From: Hyphomicrobiales bacterium
Lineage (GTDB): Bacteria; Pseudomonadota; Alphaproteobacteria; Rhizobiales; Rhizobiaceae
Length of the DNA stretch: 64,000 nucleotides
Assembly: GCA_900466605.1 (NCBI GenBank)
Contig: UBMU01000015.1
Span: 62,001 to 126,000, forward strand
Reading direction: 5' to 3'
The position numbers and the translations under genes were made by a program. The first letter of the stretch is position 1. Every line of letters starts with the position of its first letter. The notes under the pieces are model-generated. The model did not search any database, was not told the DNA's origin, and saw nothing but the letters and a program-made list of their open reading frames with translations. This document shows, piece by piece, positions 50,439-60,207 of the stretch.

Positions 50439-50726
50439 ATGTCCGTCGACTTTGCCACCGTTAAGCGCGTAGCGCGCCTTGCCCGTATTGCCGTCTCGGA
50501 AGAAGAGGCAAACCGCATGGTGGGTGAGCTGAATGGTATCCTCGGCTTCGTCGAGCAGCTCTCCGAGGTCGACGTCGAAGGCGTCGAAGCAATGACATCG
50601 GTCACGCCGATGGAGATGAAGAAGCGCACTGATGACGTAACCGACGGCAACAAGGCTGCCGATATCGTCTCGAACGCGCCAGTTACCGATCAGAACTTCT
50701 TCCTGGTACCCAAAGTCGTCGAATAA
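50439..50726 (+). CDS. gatC: Asp-tRNA(Asn)/Glu-tRNA(Gln) amidotransferase subunit C
   Basis: A 95-residue helper subunit of GatCAB. The helical start [25 protein letters not shown] and the [17 protein letters not shown] block are typical. GatC wraps GatA and stabilises the complex that converts mischarged Glu-tRNA(Gln) or Asp-tRNA(Asn). It lies 53 bases before gatA; gatB is 3.5 kb downstream. Confidence 0.95.
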   Translation: MSVDFATVKRVARLARIAVSEEEANRMVGELNGILGFVEQLSEVDVEGVEAMTSVTPMEMKKRTDDVTDGNKAADIVSNAPVTDQNFFLVPKVVE

Positions 50727-50779
50727 CGCCTTCGCCGTTTTCCGACCTCCGTTGCCATTCAGATTTGAAGCGAATTACC

Positions 50780-52261
50780 ATGAGCGAACTCACCAGCCTG
50801 ACCATTGCCGAAGCCCGCACGAAGCTGCGCGCCAAGGAAATCAAAGCGACCGAACTGACCGAGGCATATATCTCGGCAATCGAAGCGGCCAACGAAAAGC
50901 TCAATGCCTATATTAAGGTCACGCCGGAGAAGGCGCTGCAGATGGCGGAAGCCTCGGACGCGCGTCTCGCTGGCGGCAAAGGCGGTGCGCTCGAAGGCAT
51001 CCCGCTCGGCATCAAGGACCTGTTCGCAACCGAAGGCATTCATACCCAAGCCTGCAGCCACATCCTGGATGGTTTCAAGCCGCACTACGAGTCGACCGTA
51101 ACCCAGAACCTGTGGGACGACGGCGCTGTCATGCTCGGCAAGCTCAACATGGACGAGTTCGCGATGGGCTCTTCCAACGAGACCTCCTACTACGGCGCCG
51201 TGATCAATCCCTGGCGTTCGGCTGGCTCCAACCAGCAGCTGGTACCGGGCGGTTCCTCCGGCGGCTCCGCAGCGGCCGTCGCAGCCCACCTTTGCGCCGG
51301 AGCCACGGCGACCGACACAGGCGGCTCGATCCGCCAGCCCGCCGCCTTCACCGGCACCGTCGGTATCAAGCCAACTTATGGCCGTTGCTCACGCTGGGGC
51401 ACGGTGGCTTTCGCCTCGTCGCTTGATCAGGCCGGCCCGATCGCCCGCGACGTTCGTGATGCCGCAATTCTTCTGCGGTCGATGGCGTCTGTCGATTCCA
51501 AAGATACGACGTCCGTCGACCTGCCGGTTCCGGATTATGAGGCTGCGATTGGCCAGTCGCTGAAGGGCATGAAGATCGGTATTCCGAACGAATACCGCGT
51601 CGATGGCATGCCTGAGGAAATCGAGACGCTCTGGCAGCAGGGCATTGCCTGGCTGAGGGATGCCGGCGCCGAGATCGTCAACATCTCGCTGCCGCACACC
51701 AAGTACGCCTTGCCGGCCTATTACATCGTCGCTCCGGCAGAAGCCTCCTCGAACCTCGCCCGCTATGACGGCGTCCGCTATGGCCTGCGTGTCGATGGCA
51801 AGGACATCGTCGACATGTACGAGAAGACGCGCGCCGCCGGTTTCGGCAAGGAAGTCAAGCGCCGCATCATGATCGGCACCTACGTTCTTTCTGCCGGCTA
51901 CTATGACGCCTATTACATCAAGGCCCAGAAGGTTCGCACACTGATCAAGCGCGACTTCGAACTGGCGTTCAATGCTGGTGTCGATGCGATCTTGACGCCT
52001 GCCACGCCGTCGTCGGCCTTCGGCGTCGCCGATGAGAACCTCGCCTCCGATCCGGTCAAGATGTACCTGAACGACATCTTCACGGTGACAGTGAACATGG
52101 CCGGCCTGCCGGGTATTGCCGTTCCTGCCGGTCTCGATCACAAGGGGCTTCCGCTCGGCCTGCAACTGATCGGCAAGCCCTTCGACGAAGAGACGCTGTT
52201 CAAGACGGCGCATGTGATCGAACAAGCCGCGGGCAAGTTCACCCCCGCCAGGTGGTGGTAA
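50780..52261 (+). CDS. gatA: Asp-tRNA(Asn)/Glu-tRNA(Gln) amidotransferase subunit A
   Basis: A 493-residue amidase that releases ammonia from glutamine for the GatB reaction. The Ser-cisSer-Lys catalytic triad is visible: the lysine in [10 protein letters not shown] and the serines in [14 protein letters not shown] and [11 protein letters not shown]. An in-frame TTG at 50765 would extend it, but the ATG at 50780 (MSELTSLT) is the family start. Confidence 0.96.
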   Translation: MSELTSLTIAEARTKLRAKEIKATELTEAYISAIEAANEKLNAYIKVTPEKALQMAEASDARLAGGKGGALEGIPLGIKDLFATEGIHTQACSHILDGFKPHYESTVTQNLWDDGAVMLGKLNMDEFAMGSSNETSYYGAVINPWRSAGSNQQLVPGGSSGGSAAAVAAHLCAGATATDTGGSIRQPAAFTGTVGIKPTYGRCSRWGTVAFASSLDQAGPIARDVRDAAILLRSMASVDSKDTTSVDLPVPDYEAAIGQSLKGMKIGIPNEYRVDGMPEEIETLWQQGIAWLRDAGAEIVNISLPHTKYALPAYYIVAPAEASSNLARYDGVRYGLRVDGKDIVDMYEKTRAAGFGKEVKRRIMIGTYVLSAGYYDAYYIKAQKVRTLIKRDFELAFNAGVDAILTPATPSSAFGVADENLASDPVKMYLNDIFTVTVNMAGLPGIAVPAGLDHKGLPLGLQLIGKPFDEETLFKTAHVIEQAAGKFTPARWW

Positions 52262-52392
52262 GCGAGCCTGAAATCCGGAATATGACCGTCGCCGACCATC
52301 ACATGGTCGGCGAAGTCGGTTTTGCAGTCCAGTCGTCTGGAAGCGCATCTGCAGCAGCGTCGCGGCTAAGTTCGCAGTCTCGGGAGGGGTCT

Positions 52393-52668
52393 ATGTCAAA
52401 ACAGGATATCGCTGACATGATCGAAGCGCTCAATCGCCTCGCGGCGGTGGGGTTCGCCATGGGCGCGGAGTGGCAGGCGGTGCACGAGATCTGCCAGGCG
52501 CATGAAGGCGAGGCGCCTTTCGATTGGGGTCACGCGATCTGCCATCGTATCGAAGGCGACGACTGGAATGCCGACTACTGGTACCGCCGAGCGGGCAAGC
52601 ACCGCGGGAGCGGCACGCTTGCCGAGGAATGGGTGGTGATGAAAGCCGAACTTGCCGGTCTTCTTTGA
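52393..52668 (+). CDS. Small protein of unknown function downstream of gatA
   Basis: A 91-residue soluble protein starting MSKQDIADMIEALNRL, with a good ribosome site (GGGAGGGG) at 52382-52389. It has four tryptophans, one cysteine pair, and a WGHAICHRIEGDDWNADYWYRRAGK middle part. I recognise no motif; similar small proteins are conserved in rhizobia. A longer frame back to 52252 overlaps the gatA end and is not preferred. Confidence 0.65.
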   Translation: MSKQDIADMIEALNRLAAVGFAMGAEWQAVHEICQAHEGEAPFDWGHAICHRIEGDDWNADYWYRRAGKHRGSGTLAEEWVVMKAELAGLL

Positions 52669-52712
52669 AAGAAGCCGCGCGCCGAGGTGACGCGCGGCTG
52701 AATGTCAGAAAG

Positions 52713-52970
52713 CTACCTGTTGTCTTGTTCTGCTCTCACAAGAACCAAGCCCCGTTCGGTGATGCGATAAGGCTTGCCGCCTGAGGATTTGATGGCCCTC
52801 TTCTGCTTCAGTTTGCGAAAAAGCTCGATGCCGACGCCGGGATAGGCCCAGCCGTCGCGCGTGAAGCACTTCACCGCCTCGATTTTCCTGTTGTCGTCGC
52901 GTTCGATTTCGATGCGGCCACCCTGGGCCAATAGGTGCAGGATGCGCTGCTCCGTGCGTGAAATATCCAT
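52713..52970 (-). CDS. yjhX: UPF0386/YjhX (TopAI-like) toxin homologue
   Basis: An 85-residue protein, the same length as E. coli YjhX, with the family pattern: MDISRTEQRILHLLAQGGRI, VKCFTRDGW, LFRKLKQKRAIKSSGGKPYRITERG and LVRAEQDNR. In E. coli YjhX (TopAI) is a toxin that inhibits topoisomerase I, and its antitoxin YjhQ is a GNAT protein encoded next to it. Here a GNAT gene lies divergent at 53266. The ATG sits inside a 14-base palindrome and lacks a clear ribosome site. The family match is good; the toxin role is inferred. Confidence 0.8.
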   Translation of the reverse strand: MDISRTEQRILHLLAQGGRIEIERDDNRKIEAVKCFTRDGWAYPGVGIELFRKLKQKRAIKSSGGKPYRITERGLVLVRAEQDNR

Positions 52971-52976
52971 GGATAT
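52963..52976. promoter_or_regulatory. Perfect palindrome over the yjhX start codon
   Basis: ATATCCATGGATAT is a 14-base perfect palindrome that contains the yjhX ATG. A dimeric repressor bound here, or an RNA hairpin, would block initiation. It would fit autoregulation of a toxin-antitoxin locus. Confidence 0.4.
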
Positions 52977-53017
52977 GTTGATCCGGTAATGGCGCCGAAT
53001 AGGCGCATAAAAACGAT

Positions 53018-53040
53018 CTGGCGTCCGACGGGGACGTCAG
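53018..53040. promoter_or_regulatory. Hairpin in the yjhX-GNAT intergenic region
   Basis: CTGGCGTCC and GGACGTCAG pair with one wobble around GACGG. On the plus strand a T-run follows after 8 bases (53049-53054). No plus-strand gene ends here, so its role is open; it may cap a short transcript in the divergent region. Confidence 0.3.
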
Positions 53041-53265
53041 GGCTTCGCTTTTTTCGGGCCCATGCACGCAGCAAATCCTGCGGGCAGGGCCTCTACCGGG
53101 TCTCAGAGGATGAGTTCAACATGTGGCCTTGATACTGGCTGGATGGCATCCCGTCAAGTTTTGCAACCGATGGGGGATCTTTGCGCGATGCCTCGCGCTT
53201 GAAACATGACGCTTGGATAACTGGGTGAATCGGTGCTTTATTTCAGTGAAAACGCGGAGGTGCCG

Positions 53266-53772
53266 TTGATCCACATTCGCAATGCGCGCGAAGGCGAAGC
53301 GGAGCTTTTGAGCGAGATCGGTATAAGGGCCTGGCAGAAGGCGATGGCATCCATCGGCGAAGAGGATGCCATGGTCGATGCGGCGCGAAGCGCGTTCTTT
53401 AATTTCGTTGCAGGCAGCTGGATCACCGTAACCGTCGTCGAATGGAATGGGCATGTTGCGGGATGGGCGGCGCGCGAAACTCTCGATGAAAAGATTTCGG
53501 ATTTTTGGGTCGATCCTGCTTTCACTGGGCATGGTATCGGAACCGCGCTCTTGCAGGATATTGAGAAAGATATAGCCGCGCAGGGCTTCGATACGGCGAT
53601 GATGCAGACGCATTCGGGCAACACCGAGGCGATCGCCTTCTTCCAGAAACGTGGATACGCAATTCATTGGCTGTCGATTGCCTATAATCCCAAACTGGAT
53701 CGGGATGTGCCGTCAGTCGGCCTGTCAAAGGCTTTGGAGGCCACGGACGATGGCACCTACGGCTTAGTCTAG
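53266..53772 (+). CDS. GNAT family N-acetyltransferase divergent from yjhX (YjhQ-like position)
   Basis: A 168-residue acetyltransferase. The start IHIRNAREGEAELLSEIG and the acetyl-CoA loop VDPAFTGHGIGTALLQDIEKD are typical of GNAT. A GTG at 53233 opens the frame, but the TTG at 53266 has a perfect GGAGG five bases upstream and is chosen. E. coli YjhQ, the antitoxin of YjhX, is also a GNAT. Its stop overlaps that of the DUF1294 gene by 9 bases. Confidence 0.82.
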   Translation: MIHIRNAREGEAELLSEIGIRAWQKAMASIGEEDAMVDAARSAFFNFVAGSWITVTVVEWNGHVAGWAARETLDEKISDFWVDPAFTGHGIGTALLQDIEKDIAAQGFDTAMMQTHSGNTEAIAFFQKRGYAIHWLSIAYNPKLDRDVPSVGLSKALEATDDGTYGLV

Positions 53773-54087
53773 CAACGGGGCATCCAGCACGAGGTAGCCG
53801 AGGACGCCTGAGAGCAGGAGCGCGGCCCCGACGTGAAACACGAATATGGCCCTGAGGATCGATCGGAACGGTTCTTTCTGCGTCTTGTGGCGCAGGAGCC
53901 TTTGGGCGCAGACCGCGCCCAGGCTGCCGCCGACGAATGCGAGCATCAGCAAGGTCTTCTCGCTGATCCGCCGCCGATGATGGCGAGCCGCCTGCTTGTC
54001 GAGGAAATAGATGGAGAACACGAACGCATTGAATGCGAGGAAGAGCCCGGTGATCTTGAGAATATCAATTGCCGTCATCTGTGCCAC
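53764..54087 (-). CDS. DUF1294 family membrane protein
   Basis: A 107-residue protein with about three hydrophobic segments. It has the DUF1294 pattern YFLDKQAARHHRRRISEKTLLMLAFVGGSLGAVCAQRLLRHKTQK. The function is unknown. It converges with the GNAT gene (9-base overlap) and is divergent from gatB with 130 bases between starts. The frame is clear although no role can be given. Confidence 0.85.
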   Translation of the reverse strand: MAQMTAIDILKITGLFLAFNAFVFSIYFLDKQAARHHRRRISEKTLLMLAFVGGSLGAVCAQRLLRHKTQKEPFRSILRAIFVFHVGAALLLSGVLGYLVLDAPLLD

Positions 54088-54217
54088 GCTAGCGACATTG
54101 CGTTAACACGCCCCAAACCGGCTGGCGGCTGCAACGGGATAGCCGAAAGCCTTGCACCGGCAAGCCATTTCCGTTACCTCACAAATTGAAAAGAACAGCC
54201 TCAAAAAGAGCATCTCA

Positions 54218-55720
54218 ATGACCCTTGTCGACGTTCGCACGCCTGATCCGAAACGCTTCATTCCTGGCGCCACTGGCGATTGGGAAGTCATCATCGGCAT
54301 GGAAGTCCATGCACAGGTGCTGTCGAATTCGAAGCTGTTCTCGGGCGCTGCGACCGAGTTTGGCAAACCGCAGAATTCCAACGTGTCGCTCGTCGATGCA
54401 GCCATGCCCGGCATGCTGCCCGTCATCAACGAGGAATGCGTCAGGCAGGCTGTCCGCACGGGTCTTGGTCTGAAGGCGCAGATCAACAAGCGCTCGCTCT
54501 TTGATCGCAAGAACTATTTCTACCCCGATCTGCCGCAGGGCTACCAGATCTCGCAGTTCAAGGATCCGATCGTCGGCGAAGGCAAGATCGTCATCTCGCT
54601 CGGCCCGGATCGTCAGGGTCAGTTCGAGGATATTGAGATCGGCATCGAGCGTTTGCATCTGGAGCAGGATGCAGGCAAGTCGCTGCATGATCAGCACGCC
54701 ACAATGTCCTATGTTGACCTCAACCGTTCGGGCGTCGCGCTGATGGAGATTGTCTCCAAGCCTGACATGCGTTCGTCGGATGAAGCCAAGGCCTACATGA
54801 CGAAGCTGCGCTCGATCGTGCGCTACCTCGGCACCTGCGATGGCAACATGGACGAAGGTTCGATGCGCGCCGACGTTAACGTTTCCGTCCGTCGCCCGGG
54901 CGAGGGCTTTGGCACCCGTTGCGAGATCAAGAACGTCAACTCCATCCGCTTCATCGGTCAGGCGATCGAATACGAAGCCCGTCGCCAGATCGGTGTTCTG
55001 GAGGACGGCGGTAAGATCGAGCAGGAGACCCGTCTCTTCGATCCCAATAAGGGCGAAACCCGGTCGATGCGCTCGAAGGAAGATGCGCACGACTATCGCT
55101 ACTTCCCGGATCCGGATCTGCTGCCACTCGAGTTTGATGACGCCTTCGTCAAGGCGCTGGAAGCCGATCTGCCGGAGCTGCCAGACGACAAGAAGGAGCG
55201 CTTCGTGCGCGAACTCGGCCTGTCGATCTACGACGCTTCCGTTCTCGTGTCGGAAAAGGCGATTGCCGACTATTTCGAGGCCGTTGCCGAAGGTCGGGAC
55301 GGCAAGGCAGCCGCCAACTGGGTCATCAACGATCTGCTCGGCGCCCTGAACCGGACTGGCAAGAGCATCGAGGAGACGCCAGTTTCGCCAGCGCAGCTTG
55401 GTGCGATCATTGACCTGATCAAGGCGGAGACTATCTCAGGAAAGATCGCGAAGGACCTGTTCGAAATCGTGCTGAACGAGGGCGGTGATCCTGCCGAGAT
55501 CGTCGAAGCTCGCGGCATGAAGCAGGTGACCGATACCGGCGCGATCGAACGGGCGGTCGACGAGATCATCGCCGCAAACCCGGACCAGGTCGCAAAGGTT
55601 CAGGCCAAGCCGGCGCTTGCAGGCTGGTTCGTTGGCCAGGTCATGAAGGCCACTGGCGGCAAGGCCAATCCGCAGGCCGTTCAGGCCCTCGTGAAAGCCA
55701 AGCTCGGCATCGAGGAGTAA
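54218..55720 (+). CDS. gatB: Asp-tRNA(Asn)/Glu-tRNA(Gln) amidotransferase subunit B
   Basis: A 500-residue subunit that binds the mischarged tRNA and catalyses its kinase and amidation steps. Conserved blocks are [59 protein letters not shown] and [10 protein letters not shown]. The C-terminal YqeY-like tail domain (about 355-500) is complete. The ATG at 54218 ([10 protein letters not shown]) is chosen from a frame open to 54152. gatB is separated from gatCA by four unrelated genes. Confidence 0.96.
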   Translation: MTLVDVRTPDPKRFIPGATGDWEVIIGMEVHAQVLSNSKLFSGAATEFGKPQNSNVSLVDAAMPGMLPVINEECVRQAVRTGLGLKAQINKRSLFDRKNYFYPDLPQGYQISQFKDPIVGEGKIVISLGPDRQGQFEDIEIGIERLHLEQDAGKSLHDQHATMSYVDLNRSGVALMEIVSKPDMRSSDEAKAYMTKLRSIVRYLGTCDGNMDEGSMRADVNVSVRRPGEGFGTRCEIKNVNSIRFIGQAIEYEARRQIGVLEDGGKIEQETRLFDPNKGETRSMRSKEDAHDYRYFPDPDLLPLEFDDAFVKALEADLPELPDDKKERFVRELGLSIYDASVLVSEKAIADYFEAVAEGRDGKAAANWVINDLLGALNRTGKSIEETPVSPAQLGAIIDLIKAETISGKIAKDLFEIVLNEGGDPAEIVEARGMKQVTDTGAIERAVDEIIAANPDQVAKVQAKPALAGWFVGQVMKATGGKANPQAVQALVKAKLGIEE

Positions 55721-55725
55721 GACCC

Positions 55726-56229
55726 GTGTATTTCGTGCGCACTGCCAGCGAGGGTGATCTCAGCAAGATGCGCACCTTGCTGGATGAGGGCTTTCGCGCG
55801 ACTTATGCTGGCCTCTACGGCGAAGCGAAGGTGAAGGAGCTTATTGCGCATCTGTTTTCGCCCGCGGCGCTGCAGGCGCGGCTCGCAAAGAAGAATGCAG
55901 AGTTCCTCGTTGCAGATAATGGCAAGGATATTGGTGGCGTGGGTTATGCCGCCATGTCGGATGAGATGACGAAGACCGTCATGCTTCATCTGCTCTATGT
56001 CCGTCCGCCGCTGCATCGCCAGGGGATTGGCCGGGAGATTTTCGCCGAGTTGGAGACCTGCTTTCCCGATGCGGAGATCATGCGCCTCGAAGTTGAGCCG
56101 CGGAACAAGACGGCGATAGCCTTCTACCATGCCCACGGCTTCGAGGATGTCGGCCGCAATGAAAACGACGGACCGGGGCAATCCGGCATACCGACGCTGA
56201 TCCTCGAAAAAACCCTCGAACAGCACTAG
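55726..56229 (+). CDS. GNAT family N-acetyltransferase
   Basis: A 167-residue acetyltransferase with VRTASEGDLSKMRTLLDEGF near the N-terminus and the acetyl-CoA loop VRPPLHRQGIGREIFAELE. The GTG start at 55726 is set by GAGGAG, which overlaps the gatB end 8 bases upstream. Substrate unknown. The next gene begins 14 bases after its stop. Confidence 0.85.
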   Translation: MYFVRTASEGDLSKMRTLLDEGFRATYAGLYGEAKVKELIAHLFSPAALQARLAKKNAEFLVADNGKDIGGVGYAAMSDEMTKTVMLHLLYVRPPLHRQGIGREIFAELETCFPDAEIMRLEVEPRNKTAIAFYHAHGFEDVGRNENDGPGQSGIPTLILEKTLEQH

Positions 56230-56243
56230 CCCCAAATCTGATC

Positions 56244-56705
56244 ATGAGCCAAACCATCATTCGCGAGGCGCGGAGCGCCGACGTGGCGGCACTCGTCGCC
56301 ATCTTTGCTGCCGATGACCTCGGCGGTCACGGTGACACGACAACGCCCGAGGCTTTCGGAGACTATCTCAAAGCATTCGAGCACGTCTCCTCATCACGTG
56401 ACCAGACGCTCTACGTCGCAGAGCGCGAGGGGCAGGTCGTTGGCACCTTTCAGACGATGATTGTAACGGCGCTCGTAGGTCGCGGTTCGTCGTCGATGAT
56501 CATCGAAGCGGTACAGACACGCGGCGACATGCGCGGGCAGGGCATCGGCGCCTTGATGATCGAGTTTGCCATCGCGGAGGCAAAGCGTCGCGGTCTTCGG
56601 CTCGTGCAACTGACCTCGAATGCCAGCCGCAAGGATGCACACCGCTTCTATGAGCGGCTTGGCTTCAAGCAATCGCATCTCGGCTTCAAGATGGCGCTGA
56701 AATGA
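56244..56705 (+). CDS. GNAT family N-acetyltransferase
   Basis: A 153-residue acetyltransferase. It opens IIREARSADVAALVAIFAADD and has the acetyl-CoA loop VQTRGDMRGQGIGALMIEFAIAEAKRRG and the ending NASRKDAHRFYERLGF. It resembles aminoglycoside- and peptide-modifying GNATs but the substrate cannot be read. It is in the same direction as the previous GNAT and gatB. Confidence 0.88.
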   Translation: MSQTIIREARSADVAALVAIFAADDLGGHGDTTTPEAFGDYLKAFEHVSSSRDQTLYVAEREGQVVGTFQTMIVTALVGRGSSSMIIEAVQTRGDMRGQGIGALMIEFAIAEAKRRGLRLVQLTSNASRKDAHRFYERLGFKQSHLGFKMALK

Positions 56706-56809
56706 GCCGGTGTGGCGCCGGAATCACTGGACAATGCAGATCGCTGGCGGCATAAGCGAGGGATCAAATTCTGGTCCCGCTCGCCGTTCGGCTAGCTCAA
56801 GGAAAAGAC

Positions 56810-57208
56810 ATGAAGAATCTCCTCGTGCAAATCTTCACCTGGTGGAACGGTCAGACGATCGGTACGCGTTTTGCGACTTGGCGTTTTGGCAAGCGCGTCG
56901 GTGAAGACGAATTGGGTAACGTTTATTACGAAGGCGGTATGTCGTCCTACGGCCTGCCGCGGCGTTGGGTGATCTACAAGGGCTATGCTGAAGCCTCGGC
57001 AATTCCGCCGGGCTGGCATGGGTGGATGCATCACCGTACAAACGTTCCACCAAGCCAGGAAAACTACGTTGCCAAGGAATGGCAAAAGCCGCATCGCGCA
57101 AACCCGACTGGTTCGCCACAGGCCTACCGCCCGCCGGGCTCACTGGTTGTTCCTGGCGAGCGCCCGCGCGTTACCGGCGACTACGACGCCTGGACGCCTG
57201 GCAACTGA
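56810..57208 (+). CDS. NADH:ubiquinone oxidoreductase accessory subunit, NDUFA12 family
   Basis: A 132-residue protein of the 17.2 kDa/NDUFA12 family, present in alphaproteobacteria and mitochondria but not in E. coli. The core is TWWNGQTIGTRFATWRFGKRVGEDELGNVYYE, then RRWVIYKG, PPGWHGWMHHRTN and the PPS block. It would attach to the complex I peripheral arm near NuoI. The gene lies 42 kb from the nuo run in this window. It is followed by DUF2155 behind a terminator. Confidence 0.92.
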   Translation: MKNLLVQIFTWWNGQTIGTRFATWRFGKRVGEDELGNVYYEGGMSSYGLPRRWVIYKGYAEASAIPPGWHGWMHHRTNVPPSQENYVAKEWQKPHRANPTGSPQAYRPPGSLVVPGERPRVTGDYDAWTPGN

Positions 57209-57261
57209 GCAGGCGGCCGCCAGCCCCGCTTTTAGCCACAATTGACCATTACCCGCAGAAT

Positions 57262-57290
57262 GGCCGCAACGATTGCGGCCTTCGATTTTA
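57262..57290 (+). terminator. Intrinsic terminator after the NDUFA12 gene
   Basis: GGCCGCAA pairs perfectly with TTGCGGCC around a CGA loop, followed by TTCGATTTTA. It stops the transcript before the DUF2155 gene. Confidence 0.65.
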
Positions 57291-57313
57291 AGATGCTGTG
57301 GAGACGGGCAGAC

Positions 57314-57739
57314 ATGAAGCTTTTCACGCGGAACCAGATCCTGCGTGCCGCCGGGCTTTCACTGGCGCTTGGCCTTCTGCCACAGGTTGCCTCCGCTGCC
57401 CGTATCGAGAACTCCGTTGCCGTTTTCTCCGGTCTCGACAAGATCACCGGCCGCATCACGACCTTCGACGTCTATGTCAACGAGACCGTTCAGTTCGGCG
57501 CGCTGCAGGTGACGCCGAAGGCTTGCTATTCGCGCGACCAGACCGAAGCGCAGAAGATCGATGGTTTCGTGGAGGTCGACGAGATCACGCTCGACCGCAA
57601 GATCCGCCGCATCTTCACGGGCTGGATGTTTGCCGATAGTCCCGGCCTCAACGCCGTCGAGCATCCGATCTATGACGTGTGGCTGAAGGACTGCAAGCAG
57701 AACTCGGACGTTCCCGCGCCCGACAAGGCCGCCAAGTAA
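57314..57739 (+). CDS. DUF2155 family exported protein
   Basis: A 141-residue protein. A signal peptide (about residues 1-26) ends ASAARIEN. The mature part has the DUF2155 core FSGLDKITGRITTFDVYVNETVQFGALQVTPKACYSRDQTE and FTGWMFADSPGLNAVEHPIYDVWLKDC. The function is unknown. GGAGACGG sits 12 to 20 bases before the ATG. It converges on aat with 3 bases between stops. Confidence 0.85.
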   Translation: MKLFTRNQILRAAGLSLALGLLPQVASAARIENSVAVFSGLDKITGRITTFDVYVNETVQFGALQVTPKACYSRDQTEAQKIDGFVEVDEITLDRKIRRIFTGWMFADSPGLNAVEHPIYDVWLKDCKQNSDVPAPDKAAK

Positions 57740-57742
57740 ATC

Positions 57743-58357
57743 TCAGAATTCAAGGTTGGGCGATTCCATCGCCGCCGCGAGTATGTGCGCATACTCATCC
57801 TTCGGAACGTCGATCGCTCCGAACGTCTTCAGGTGCTCGGTGGTGAATTGCGTATCGAGCAGGGTAAAGCCCTTGGCGCGCAGCCGTTCTACGAGATGAA
57901 CGAGACAGATCTTCGAGGCGTCCGTGCGCCGCGAGAACATGCTCTCGCCGAAGAATGCCGAACCCAGTGACACGCCGTATAGTCCGCCGACAAGCTGGTC
58001 GCCGTCCCAGGCCTCGACGGTATGGGCGTGGCCGATCCGGTGCAGCGTCGAATACAGCGTCCTGATGGTCTGATTGATCCAGGTGCTCGGCCGGTCGCCG
58101 GTCTCGGCGCCGCAGGCTGCGATGACAGCATCGAAATCATAGTCGAAACGGATATCGAACGGCTTCCGTCGGATCGTCTTGGCGAGGCTTTTGGAGACGT
58201 GGAAGTCGTCGAGCGGCAGGATGCCGCGAAGATCGGGCTCGACCCAGAATATTTCCGGATCGTCAGCCGATTCGGCCATCGGGAAGAGACCGATGGAGTA
58301 GGCGCGCAGGAGGATTTCCGGTGTTATGCCTGGAGACTTCCTGCGCGATCCTGCCAT
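57743..58357 (-). CDS. aat: Leucyl/phenylalanyl-tRNA--protein transferase
   Basis: A 204-residue enzyme that adds Leu or Phe to N-terminal Arg or Lys of proteins, marking them for ClpS/ClpAP degradation. The motif order is [78 protein letters not shown] and [16 protein letters not shown]. It is the last gene of the minus run that begins with aroQ. Confidence 0.94.
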   Translation of the reverse strand: MAGSRRKSPGITPEILLRAYSIGLFPMAESADDPEIFWVEPDLRGILPLDDFHVSKSLAKTIRRKPFDIRFDYDFDAVIAACGAETGDRPSTWINQTIRTLYSTLHRIGHAHTVEAWDGDQLVGGLYGVSLGSAFFGESMFSRRTDASKICLVHLVERLRAKGFTLLDTQFTTEHLKTFGAIDVPKDEYAHILAAAMESPNLEF

Positions 58358-58363
58358 TCTCTG

Positions 58364-59710
58364 TTACGCCGGTTTGTTGGCCAGATAGTTTTCAAGCCAG
58401 TGGATATCGTAATCGCCGTTGGCGATGTCCTGATTGTCCACCAGATCCTGAAACAACGGAAGCGTCGTCTTGATGCCATCGACGACAAATTCGTCGAGCG
58501 CACGGCGCAGACGCATCATGCATTCGACGCGCGTGCGGCCGAATACGATGAGTTTGCCGATGAGGCTGTCGTAGTAGGGTGGGATCTTGTAGCCCTGGTA
58601 AGCGCCGCTGTCGACGCGAACACCAAGACCACCCGGCGCATGGAAATGCGTGATCGTGCCTGGCGACGGGACGAAGGTGCGTGCGTCCTCGGCGTTGATA
58701 CGGCACTCGATCGCGTGGCCGTGGAAGTTGATCTCGTCCTGCTGGACGGAAAGCCCACCACCGGACGCGACGCGGATCTGCTCGTGAACGAGGTCGATGC
58801 CGGTGATCGCTTCGGTGATCGGGTGTTCGACCTGCAAACGGGTGTTCATTTCGATGAAATAGAACTCGCCGTTCTCGTACAGGAACTCGATCGTGCCAGC
58901 GCCGCGATATTTCAGCTTCTTCATAGCGTCGGCGCAAACCTGGCCGATCTTCATGCGCTGTTCGACGTTGAGGGCAGGGGAGTTTGCTTCTTCCCAGACC
59001 TTTTGGTGGCGGCGCTGAAGTGAGCAATCTCGTTCGCCGAGATGGATCGCATTGCCGGCGCCGTCGCCGAACACCTGGATTTCAATGTGGCGCGGCTTGC
59101 CGAGATATTTTTCCATGTAGACGGCTTCGTTGCCGAAGGCGGCCGCCGCTTCGGTGCGGGCCGTCGACCATGCTTCGATCACGTCCTCTTCGGACTTGGC
59201 GACCTTCATGCCGCGACCGCCGCCGCCGGCGGTTGCCTTGATCAGCACTGGATAGCCGATTTCCGCAGCCGTCCGCCGCGCATCTTCCTCGGTCTTCACC
59301 TCGCCATCCGAGCCCGGAACGACAGGGATGCCGAGTTCCTGGGCGGTCGTCTTGGCGGTGATCTTGTCGCCCATCAGGCGGATATGTTCCGCCGTCGGAC
59401 CGATGAAGGTGATGCCGTGCGCTTCGAGGATTTCCGCAAACTTGGCGTTTTCGGACAGGAAGCCGTAGCCCGGATGCACGGCGTCAGCACCCGTGATCTC
59501 GCATGCGGCAACGATCTGATGAATGTTCAGATAGCTTTCGCGCGAGGGCGGGGGGCCGATGCAAACGCTTTCGTCGGCCAGGCGCACATGCATTGCGTCG
59601 GCGTCGGCAGTCGAGTGAACCGCGACGCAGGGAATGCCGAGCTCTTTGCATGCGCGCAGCACGCGAAGCGCGATTTCCCCGCGGTTGGCGATGAGGATTT
59701 TCGAGACCAT
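58364..59710 (-). CDS. accC: Acetyl-CoA carboxylase biotin carboxylase subunit
   Basis: A 448-residue ATP-grasp enzyme that carboxylates the biotin on AccB. Visible are [21 protein letters not shown], the glycine-rich ATP loop [14 protein letters not shown], and the catalytic [22 protein letters not shown]. It follows accB after 10 bases and completes the biotin half of acetyl-CoA carboxylase. Confidence 0.97.
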   Translation of the reverse strand: MVSKILIANRGEIALRVLRACKELGIPCVAVHSTADADAMHVRLADESVCIGPPPSRESYLNIHQIVAACEITGADAVHPGYGFLSENAKFAEILEAHGITFIGPTAEHIRLMGDKITAKTTAQELGIPVVPGSDGEVKTEEDARRTAAEIGYPVLIKATAGGGGRGMKVAKSEEDVIEAWSTARTEAAAAFGNEAVYMEKYLGKPRHIEIQVFGDGAGNAIHLGERDCSLQRRHQKVWEEANSPALNVEQRMKIGQVCADAMKKLKYRGAGTIEFLYENGEFYFIEMNTRLQVEHPITEAITGIDLVHEQIRVASGGGLSVQQDEINFHGHAIECRINAEDARTFVPSPGTITHFHAPGGLGVRVDSGAYQGYKIPPYYDSLIGKLIVFGRTRVECMMRLRRALDEFVVDGIKTTLPLFQDLVDNQDIANGDYDIHWLENYLANKPA

Positions 59711-59720
59711 GACGCTCGCC

Positions 59721-60185
59721 TTATTCGATGACGACGAGGGCTTGGCCGTATTCGACGGGGCTTCCGTCCTCGACGAGGATTTCTGTGATCTTGCCGGACT
59801 TCGGCGAAGGGATCTGGTTCATGGTCTTCATCGCTTCGATGATGACCAGTGTCTGGCCTTCCTTGACCGCGGCGCCGAGTTCGATGAAGGGACGTGCGCC
59901 CGGAGCCGGAGCCATGTACGCGGTGCCGACCATCGGGGCAGTAACAGTGTTGGCAGGGTTGCGTGCGGGAGCCGTAGGCGCCGCGGCTACAGGAGCTACC
60001 GCTGACGGAGCCGCGAATGCGGGTGCAGCCATCGGAGCCTGAACGTACTGGGTGTTGCCGGCGCGCGAAACGCGGATACGCAGATCGTCCTGCTCGACTT
60101 CGATTTCCGTGAGATCCGTGTCGTTGAGGATGTTCGCGAGATCGCGGATCAGCGCCTGATCGATACCGTTTTTCTTCTCAGCCAT
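59721..60185 (-). CDS. accB: Acetyl-CoA carboxylase biotin carboxyl carrier protein
   Basis: A 154-residue carrier. Residues 45-90 are an Ala/Pro linker and the C-terminal biotinyl domain has the modified lysine K120 in [10 protein letters not shown]. The methionine after the lysine in E. coli (AMKMM) is threonine here, a usual variation in this group. The BirA encoded at 14948 would attach biotin. It lies between aroQ and accC. Confidence 0.97.
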   Translation of the reverse strand: MAEKKNGIDQALIRDLANILNDTDLTEIEVEQDDLRIRVSRAGNTQYVQAPMAAPAFAAPSAVAPVAAAPTAPARNPANTVTAPMVGTAYMAPAPGARPFIELGAAVKEGQTLVIIEAMKTMNQIPSPKSGKITEILVEDGSPVEYGQALVVIE

Positions 60186-60207
60186 GAGTGTGTGCCCTGT
60201 CTTCTTT

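Noticed and set aside
49499..50653. 384-codon minus-strand frame opposite the UPF0173 gene and gatC
   Set aside because: Both plus-strand genes are strongly supported and the minus product has no recognisable motif.
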